The notes beneath the pieces were generated by a model. That model did no database searches. It saw only the letters and a program-made list of their open reading frames with translations, and was not told the DNA's origin. A DNA stretch of 64,000 nucleotides from JAPHSX01 sp039714395 (GTDB lineage: Bacteria > Pseudomonadota > Gammaproteobacteria > Thiohalomonadales > Thiohalomonadaceae): contig JBDLJH010000008.1 in NCBI GenBank assembly GCA_039714395.1, forward strand, positions 1-64,000. The letters run 5' to 3'. Positions 58,677 to 64,000 of this stretch are shown piece after piece (position 1 is the stretch's first letter; each line of letters starts with the position of its first letter). Position numbers and translations under genes: made by a program.

Positions 58677-58703
58677 TTAATATAATTCACAAGGGAAATT
58701 AAT

Positions 58704-59636
58704 ATGAGCGCACTTATTTGCGGCTCCATCGCCTACGACACCATTATGGTGTTCCACGATCAGTTCAAAAACCACATCCTTCCCGACAAGGTACACATGC
58801 TGAATGTTGCCTTTCTGGTTCCCGATATGCGCCGTGAGACCGGCGGTTGTGCCGGCAATATCGCCTACAATTTGAAGCTGCTCGGTGGCGAGCCCAAGAT
58901 CATGGCTACTGTGGGTCGTGACTTCGACCCCTACGCGGACTGGATGGGGGAGTGCGCCCTCGATACCACCCATATTAAGGTGATCGACAACGCCTACACT
59001 GCACAGGCCTTTATCACCACCGACAAGGATGATAACCAGATCACCGCCTTTCACCCCGGAGCCATGAGCTTTGCCCATGAGAATGAGGTGAAGGAGGCTG
59101 AGGGGATCACCATCGGCATGGTCTCACCCGATGGGCGTGACGGCATGATCGAGCACGCTCGGCAGTTTGTCGAAGCGGGTATCCCCTTTATCTTTGATCC
59201 GGGCCAGGGTCTGCCGATGTTTGATGGTGAAGACCTGAAACGTTTTATCGAACAGGCCACCTGGGTGGCAGTTAATGACTATGAGGCACAACTGCTGGAA
59301 GAGCGCACCGGTATGAGTCCGCACGAGATTGCCGAGCACGTAGAGGCGTTGATTATTACCCGCGGTGGTGAGGGTTCACACATCTACACTAAAGAGCATC
59401 GCCTGGATATTCCAAGTGCTGAAGTTCGCGAGGTAAATGACCCTACCGGCTGTGGTGATGCCTATCGTGCCGGCCTGCTCTACGGCCTGATGAATGATCT
59501 GGATTGGGACATTACTGGGCGTATCGCATCGCTGATGGGGGCCTTCAAGATAGAACAGCACGGTACCCAGAACCACCGTTTCTCTATGGACGAGTTTAAG
59601 GCGCGTTATACGGACGCCTTTGGTTCAAATTTCTGA
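58704..59636 (+). CDS. PfkB-family carbohydrate/nucleoside kinase
   Basis: A 310-residue ribokinase-fold kinase. SIAYDTIM near 8-15, RRETGGCAGNIAYNLKLLGG near 43-62 (substrate-binding G-G) and DPTGCGDAYRAG near 246-257 with catalytic D252. The usual Ala of DPTGAGD is Cys. The first signature with ETGGCAGN resembles adenosine kinase-type members of bacteria. AAGGGAAATTAAT precedes the ATG. Substrate not determined; adenosine or a sugar are both possible. Confidence 0.87.
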   Translation: MSALICGSIAYDTIMVFHDQFKNHILPDKVHMLNVAFLVPDMRRETGGCAGNIAYNLKLLGGEPKIMATVGRDFDPYADWMGECALDTTHIKVIDNAYTAQAFITTDKDDNQITAFHPGAMSFAHENEVKEAEGITIGMVSPDGRDGMIEHARQFVEAGIPFIFDPGQGLPMFDGEDLKRFIEQATWVAVNDYEAQLLEERTGMSPHEIAEHVEALIITRGGEGSHIYTKEHRLDIPSAEVREVNDPTGCGDAYRAGLLYGLMNDLDWDITGRIASLMGAFKIEQHGTQNHRFSMDEFKARYTDAFGSNF

Positions 59637-59673
59637 TTATTGTTGCCACACCTTAGCAAGGGAATGTAAGGCG

Positions 59674-59708
59674 AAAAAAATGGGATAGTGGCACAGGCCG
59701 CTATCCCA
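59674..59708 (-). terminator. Terminator of the DsrC/TusE gene
   Basis: TGGGATAGTGGC-ACAG-GCCGCTATCCCA folds with one G-T pair. On the minus strand it is followed by TTTTTTT, placing it 3' of the DsrC/TusE gene and in convergent position to the PfkB gene. Confidence 0.85.
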
Positions 59709-59739
59709 AATCTGCAGTTACTACCAGGAGAAAACTATA

Positions 59740-60072
59740 TTAGCTGCAACCCTTGGGGCGCGGCAGGCCGGCGATCTTATTGGCAGACTTGATCAGGCCG
59801 TAGGGGAACAGGGAGTAGATGTACTGCTGTGAGCTACGATCTGCACCGTACTTCTTCTTCATGATCTTGGAGAAGACGCGGGGCTCGGCCACGCTACCGT
59901 TATCGGTGAAGTACTCGCGGGCCTCGTTGACGATGTCCCAGTGCTCGTCAGTAAGCTCGACCTTCTCGTTGGCCGCGATGCCGTTGGCAACCTCTACGCT
60001 CCACTCGCTAAGGTCTTCCATCCAGCCCGCTTCACTCAGTTTGATGATCTTGCCGTCGATATTTAGTTCCAT
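59740..60072 (-). CDS. DsrC/TusE-family sulfur carrier protein
   Basis: A 110-residue sulfur-relay protein. LNIDGKIIKLSEAGWMEDL, LTDEHWDIVNEAREYF and QQYIYSLFPYG are family hallmarks. The C-terminal arm ends in KIAGLPRPKGCS with Cys109, the sulfur-carrying position (CysA of DsrC). The second cysteine of true DsrC, about ten residues earlier in ACK/ACR, is Asn here (SANKIAG). One cysteine is the TusE condition, in tRNA 2-thiouridine synthesis, so this is more likely a TusE or TusE-like carrier than a dissimilatory DsrC. AGGAAAGG precedes ATG 60072. No tusBCD or dsr genes are adjacent. Confidence 0.9.
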   Translation of the reverse strand: MELNIDGKIIKLSEAGWMEDLSEWSVEVANGIAANEKVELTDEHWDIVNEAREYFTDNGSVAEPRVFSKIMKKKYGADRSSQQYIYSLFPYGLIKSANKIAGLPRPKGCS

Positions 60073-60239
60073 CGTACCTTTCCTCAATAATCTTAATGAA
60101 TTGACCCTTACTACCCTCTATAGGGGTGCTTGATTTAAAAACCAAGCAAATTTGTTGGGTATTATAGGGAATACCTACTGTTTGGGTCAAGCTTTTTTGT
60201 GAGGGAAGGCTAATGTTTGTGGTAAGTGTTTGATTTTAA

Positions 60240-60264
60240 ATATGTGTCGCGTCAGCGACACATA
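60240..60264 (-). terminator. Hairpin directly after rlmKL
   Basis: ATATGTGTCGC-GTCA-GCGACACATAT is a perfect 10-bp or longer stem touching the rlmKL stop codon. On the minus strand ATTTAAAAT follows, a weak U-tract. Confidence 0.7.
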
Positions 60265-62418
60265 TTAGTGTTGAATCCTCCAGCACCGATGAATATGCGG
60301 ATTCCGCTTGAAGTCCTCCGGCAGGGTCTGCCGACTAATCTCCTTAATCTGATACCCACTTAATGCCTCCTCATCCAGCTTAAACTTGCGGAAGTTGTTG
60401 GAGAAGATAAGCAGCCCATCCTTAGACAGAAGCCGCATGGCGTTCTGAATCAGCGCCACATGGTCACGTTGTATATCGAAGACAGCGTCCATGCGCTTGG
60501 AGCTGGAGAAGGTGGGCGGGTCGAGAAAGATCAGGTCGTACTCGGTGTTTAGGTGTTTGGCCTGCTCGGCCAGCCAGGCGGTGCAGTCGGTCTGAATGTA
60601 GTGGTGCTCCGGGCCGGTGAAACCGTTAAGTGCCATGTTGCGTTTGGCCCAGTCGATGTAGGTGTTGGAGAGGTCTACGGTTGTTGTTGAGCTGGCCCCT
60701 CCTGTCGCCGCGTGCAGGGTGGCGACGCCGGTATAGGCGAAGAGGTTGAGGAAGCGGCTGCCTTTGGCCTCACGTCCAATGATCTCGCGGGTGATACGGT
60801 GATCGAGAAACAGTCCGGTATCGAGGTAGTCGCTGAAGTTGACCAGCAGGCGGCAACGCCCTTCGCGTACCTCGTGGAAGGCACCACTGCTGCTCTGCTT
60901 TTCATACTGGGCGCGCCCCTTCTGTTTCTGCCGCACCTTGTAGAACAACTGCTCTACCGGGATCTCCAGCACCTGCGGGATCACCGCCAGTGCCTCCATC
61001 AGGCGCTGACGTGCCTTTTCCGCATCAACAGTTTTCGGGGCCTGATACTCCTGCACATGCACCCACAACTTTTCACCCTGATAGAGATCGACGGCGACGG
61101 CGTACTCGGGCAGGTCGGCATCGTAGAGACGGTAGCAGTTGATCCCTTCGCGCCGCACCCATTTGCCAAGGTGCTTGAGGTTCTTGCGCAAGCGGTTGGC
61201 AAACATCTTTGCCCCCTCGCTCTCGGCAAGACTGCGATCGACCGGTTTCTCTTCTGTGGCCTCGGCCTCATTCGGCACGCGGTAGAGAAAGAGCTGACAC
61301 TCAATAGGGCCGTTAAATAGCGGGTCGGGTTTGCGATGGGTACGCAGACCAACGTAGGCGGCTAGCTCCGGATTGCCGGTGAAGATGGCGGCACGCCAGC
61401 CGGGCAGGTCGGCCTGCAGGTGTCTACCGAGTTCAGCGTAGAGACTTTTCAGCTCATTGATCTCACCGAGACGCTCGCCGTAAGGAGGGTTTACCACCAG
61501 TAGGCCGGGGTTGTCACCGCTGGGTCGGGGCAGGGTGCCCAGCTCGCGTCTTTCGATGCGGATATGACGCGACAGACCGGCCGCATCAATATTGCGCAGT
61601 GCGGCAGTGACGGCCTGTGAACTGGCATCAGAGCCCTGAATGGGTGGCAGGTTCTTCAGACCGTGGTGACGGCGCTCTTCGGCCTCTTCGAGTAGCTGCT
61701 GCCACAGTGCCTCGTCGTGACGACGCCAGCCGCGAAAGCCGAAGTGTTTACGATAGATCCCCGGTGCAATATCGGCAGCAATCATCGCCCCCTCTATCAG
61801 CAGGGTGCCAGAGCCACACATCGGATCGAGCAGTGCCCCGCCTTTGGAGGCGACGAAGGGCCAGTCGGCGAGCAGAAGAATGGCTGCCGCAAGATTCTCT
61901 TTTAGCGGTGCGATCACCCCCTCGGCACGGTAGCCACGCCGGTGCAGGCTGCCGCCAGAGAGGTCGATGTTAATCTTGCCGGTGTTGCCTCGCAGGTGGA
62001 TGTTAATGCGCAGGTCAGGGGTGGCAAGGTCGACGCTGGGCCGCTCGCCAAACTGTTCGCGAAAACGATCCACCACCGCATCCTTTACCTTAAGTGCGGC
62101 GTACTTGCTGTGGCCGATGGCCGAGTCGGTGACCGAGCAGTCAACTGCCAGGGTGCCGGAGGAATGGAGGTGGCGCTCCCAGCGGATCGCCTTTACCTCG
62201 TCGTACAACTCTTCGGGGGTGGATGCCTTGATGGTGGTGACGGGCAATAGCACACGATTGGCTACCCGGCTCCATAGGCAGACGCGATAGGCCAGCTCCA
62301 GCTCGCCCTCAAAGGTGGCCCCGGCGGCGGAGGGCCGGATCTTCTGCGCCCCCAGCTCACGCAGTTCGCGCGCCAGTAGCTGGGACATCCCTTTGGGGGT
62401 GGTGGCAAAGAGTTTCAT
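60265..62418 (-). CDS. rlmL: Bifunctional 23S rRNA methyltransferase RlmKL
   Basis: Two fused methyltransferases acting on helix 74 of 23S rRNA: RlmL makes m2G2445 and RlmK makes m7G2069. 717 residues. N-terminal THUMP domain to about 150; RlmL part with DPMCGSGTLLIEGAM near 197-211 and NPPYGERLG near 307-315; RlmK part with LNLFAYTGVATLHAATGG near 551-568 and DPPTFSSSKRM near 632-642. Length fits E. coli RlmKL. slyX lies upstream on the same strand. Confidence 0.96.
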   Translation of the reverse strand: MKLFATTPKGMSQLLARELRELGAQKIRPSAAGATFEGELELAYRVCLWSRVANRVLLPVTTIKASTPEELYDEVKAIRWERHLHSSGTLAVDCSVTDSAIGHSKYAALKVKDAVVDRFREQFGERPSVDLATPDLRINIHLRGNTGKINIDLSGGSLHRRGYRAEGVIAPLKENLAAAILLLADWPFVASKGGALLDPMCGSGTLLIEGAMIAADIAPGIYRKHFGFRGWRRHDEALWQQLLEEAEERRHHGLKNLPPIQGSDASSQAVTAALRNIDAAGLSRHIRIERRELGTLPRPSGDNPGLLVVNPPYGERLGEINELKSLYAELGRHLQADLPGWRAAIFTGNPELAAYVGLRTHRKPDPLFNGPIECQLFLYRVPNEAEATEEKPVDRSLAESEGAKMFANRLRKNLKHLGKWVRREGINCYRLYDADLPEYAVAVDLYQGEKLWVHVQEYQAPKTVDAEKARQRLMEALAVIPQVLEIPVEQLFYKVRQKQKGRAQYEKQSSSGAFHEVREGRCRLLVNFSDYLDTGLFLDHRITREIIGREAKGSRFLNLFAYTGVATLHAATGGASSTTTVDLSNTYIDWAKRNMALNGFTGPEHHYIQTDCTAWLAEQAKHLNTEYDLIFLDPPTFSSSKRMDAVFDIQRDHVALIQNAMRLLSKDGLLIFSNNFRKFKLDEEALSGYQIKEISRQTLPEDFKRNPHIHRCWRIQH

Positions 62419-62449
62419 GAGGTGTTGGCCTAAGGGTTACGCTGAAGCT

Positions 62450-62653
62450 TCAGTAGTGGGGCGGTGGTGTCTCTTCGGACATCGGGGCGACGGCCGACGG
62501 AGTCAGGTCCTTCAGCAGTGATTTGAGGTAGTCGATTTGCCCCTGTAACGCCTCAATGGTCTGTTGCTGTGCTAGCGTGGTGCTAGTTAGCTCATCAATA
62601 GCTGCTTCTTGATAGGCAACACGGGTTTCTATATCTTCGAGACGTTTATCCAT
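62450..62653 (-). CDS. slyX: SlyX family protein
   Basis: A 67-residue coiled-coil protein: DKRLEDIETRVAYQEAAIDEL, QQQTIEALQGQIDYLKSLLK, ending in EETPPPHY, the family's diagnostic C-terminus. ATG 62653 is used; 62671 would add MYDYAA. SlyX is widely conserved and of unknown function. It precedes rlmKL on the same strand. Confidence 0.88.
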   Translation of the reverse strand: MDKRLEDIETRVAYQEAAIDELTSTTLAQQQTIEALQGQIDYLKSLLKDLTPSAVAPMSEETPPPHY

Positions 62654-62784
62654 GGCGGCGTAATCGTACATTGTGGGTGAGAATGGGCGCATTGTATCAC
62701 GCAGCCTGTTGCGGCCATTGTCTATTTCAGCTCAGGCTTTGGTAGAATTGCGTCATACATCCTCTTGCTATCAAGGAATCCAGA

Positions 62785-63336
62785 GTGAAAAAAGTGTTGG
62801 TCACTGCAGTGTTGGTCTTCATGCTGTTTGGTTCTGGCAACATGCGTGCGGCTGATATGAACTACAGCGGCGCTTATACCGGATCGATGGCGGGAAGCAT
62901 GATGACAGCCATGTGGGACTTTATGGAGTGGTTTCTGGGGCAGCGTAATAACTCGGGGCCTTATCCCGGTGGATGGAATAACCCCAATACCTTCTATGGC
63001 CCCAACCGGGGGCCAGCTCCCAACCCCTATCGCCATCGTGATTATTGGGATGACCCGTCAAACCCCTGGGTGGACATGCAGTTGCTGGAGGGAACCTGGC
63101 GGGCGCAGTCGGGTGAGTACTGGTATGTGCGCGACAATCGTTTTGTGCTGCTTGATAACAAGCAGCAGAAGATGACAGGGGAGTTTATTGTCGAGGGTAA
63201 TTTTATCCTTACCCGTATGCCCTGGGGTGAGGTGGAGTTTGAGTTCAGGCAGATGGATGACGTACTGGTAATGCGCGATGTGAACGGTCGCGTGATGCTG
63301 TTGCGTCGTGTTGAGGCTGCTGGCTGGAATTGGTAG
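62785..63336 (+). CDS. Secreted or periplasmic hypothetical protein
   Basis: A 183-residue exported protein. Signal peptide of about 22 residues (KKVLVTAVLVFMLFGSGNMRA, then ADMNYSG). The mature part has a Pro/Asn/Gly/Tyr-rich segment (PYPGGWNNPNTFYGPNRGP) followed by a compact C-terminal domain rich in Trp and aromatic residues (LLEGTWRAQSGEYWYVRDN, RFVLLDNKQQKMTGEF, ILTRMPWGEVEFEF), which looks like a lipocalin-like or beta-rich fold. Start is GTG after AAGGAATCC. No family recognised. Confidence 0.7.
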   Translation: MKKVLVTAVLVFMLFGSGNMRAADMNYSGAYTGSMAGSMMTAMWDFMEWFLGQRNNSGPYPGGWNNPNTFYGPNRGPAPNPYRHRDYWDDPSNPWVDMQLLEGTWRAQSGEYWYVRDNRFVLLDNKQQKMTGEFIVEGNFILTRMPWGEVEFEFRQMDDVLVMRDVNGRVMLLRRVEAAGWNW

Positions 63337-63440
63337 AACGCTAATAATGCTGTGCTTGATACACTCCTGCCCCGAGAGTCGGCACAGCTCTAGTCTGTGA
63401 CGACATCTGGGGAGATGATTATTTCTAGTAGAGTCAGGGA

Positions 63441-64000
63441 TTACTCCCCGGTGATGAACTCTTCAGCCATATCGGCCAGCTCCTCAGCGTAGAGGTCGAG
63501 GAAGAAGTGATCGGCACCGTCGATTACCTCAAAGCTGATGTTGTTACGTTCGGACGGTGTTGCCATCTTCTCCTCCAGCCCCTTTACCACGGTATCTTCG
63601 CTACCGGCAAAGACCAGCACCGGTTTGCTGATCTGCTTGAGCAGGCTGGGGGTATTCATGCGCATATCGGGCTGGTAGTAGGCGACGAAGGCGCTGGCAC
63701 TGGCGCTGGACTGTGGGCAGTAGATGAAGTCGACCGGCTTGAGCATGGTATCGCCCTTGCCGGCATCGACCAGTTTCTTCGCCTTTGCCAGTACCGGCGC
63801 CAGAGGTTTGTTGTAACTCTTTTGATAGCCTTTTGAATTCTTCTCTTCGCTCCATACCTGTGGCGCGACCAGTACCACTTTGGTGATCGCGGCATCGTCT
63901 CGCTCGGCGGCGAACCAGGCGGTCTGGTTGCCACCGCGGGAGTGACCCAGTAGTACCACCGATTTGACCCCCTGCTGTTTCAGCCAGCCCAGCCACAGGC
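63441..64000 (-). CDS. Alpha/beta-hydrolase (N-terminal part beyond the window)
   Basis: The frame stays open to the right edge, so the 5' end is missing. The visible 186 residues start LWLGWLKQQGVKSVVLLGHSRGGNQ, with the nucleophile elbow G-H-S-R-G-G. KPVLVFAGSEDTVVKG carries a likely Asp and DGADHFFLDL the catalytic His. The fold is a standard esterase or dienelactone-hydrolase type. Substrate unknown. A GTG at 63959 inside it is not the true start. Confidence 0.82.
   Translation of the reverse strand, partial: LWLGWLKQQGVKSVVLLGHSRGGNQTAWFAAERDDAAITKVVLVAPQVWSEEKNSKGYQKSYNKPLAPVLAKAKKLVDAGKGDTMLKPVDFIYCPQSSASASAFVAYYQPDMRMNTPSLLKQISKPVLVFAGSEDTVVKGLEEKMATPSERNNISFEVIDGADHFFLDLYAEELADMAEEFITGE

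Overview
The window is chromosomal DNA from a gammaproteobacterium. The evidence is local gene order: crp (Vfr type) next to osmC/yhfA and coq7; zapA, 6S RNA and the 5-formyl-THF cyclo-ligase gene; ygfB-pepP-ubiH-ubiI; rplM-rpsI; truC beside a DUF3549 gene; and one tRNA-Asp(GTC). Most genes are moderately GC-rich. A DsrC/TusE-family protein, a glcF-like iron-sulfur protein and a very large FAD/Fe-S dehydrogenase would suit an environmental, possibly sulfur-metabolising lineage, but nothing here fixes the genus. There is no rRNA operon, CRISPR array or intact prophage.

Layout. 0-2.5 kb: a 101-bp tandem array at the 3' end of plsY, then folB-folK. 2.5-12.2 kb: an accessory region with a DUF2157/GDYXXLXY membrane pair, a HTH protein with a palindromic operator-like site, a single-chain type IIG restriction-modification enzyme, an AT-rich ApeA-like HEPN protein, the 3' remnant of an IS256-family transposase, and a mobile mystery protein A/B (HTH plus Fic) pair. 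It appears to separate folB-folK from a pteridine reductase/MidA-type methyltransferase/uppP block at 12.2-16.2 kb. 16-30.4 kb: housekeeping and conserved hypothetical genes (VanZ, TauE, YchJ, tRNA-Asp, TruC, a membrane-anchored RRM protein, SelO, CRP, OsmC, Coq7, GlcF-like). 30.4-41 kb: a candidate small RNA, rplM-rpsI, a porin behind a 20-bp perfect palindrome, the FAD/Fe-S dehydrogenase with an in-frame palindromic insert, rpiA, ilvA and a 42-residue membrane protein. 41-51.3 kb: fau, 6S RNA, zapA, ygfB-pepP-ubiH-ubiI, and a PilZ-DUF1631-GGDEF-EAL protein. 51.3-58.3 kb: a tandem glycine riboswitch plus terminator, then lipA-gcvT-gcvH-gcvPA-(secreted MBL hydrolase)-gcvPB. 58.3-64 kb: dgkA, a PfkB kinase, a DsrC/TusE protein, rlmKL, slyX, a secreted protein and a truncated alpha/beta hydrolase.

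Genes that work together: the glycine cleavage system and the enzyme that makes its lipoyl cofactor share one riboswitch-controlled cluster; folate genes (folB, folK, pteridine reductase, fau) and one-carbon supply (gcvT) recur; three ubiquinone hydroxylases (coq7, ubiH, ubiI) are present; and the 4.4-12.2 kb segment has the make-up of a small defence or mobile-gene island. REP-like palindromes (core GTAGGAGCG) recur through the window singly, as an inverted pair, and in three arrays with exact or near-exact periods.
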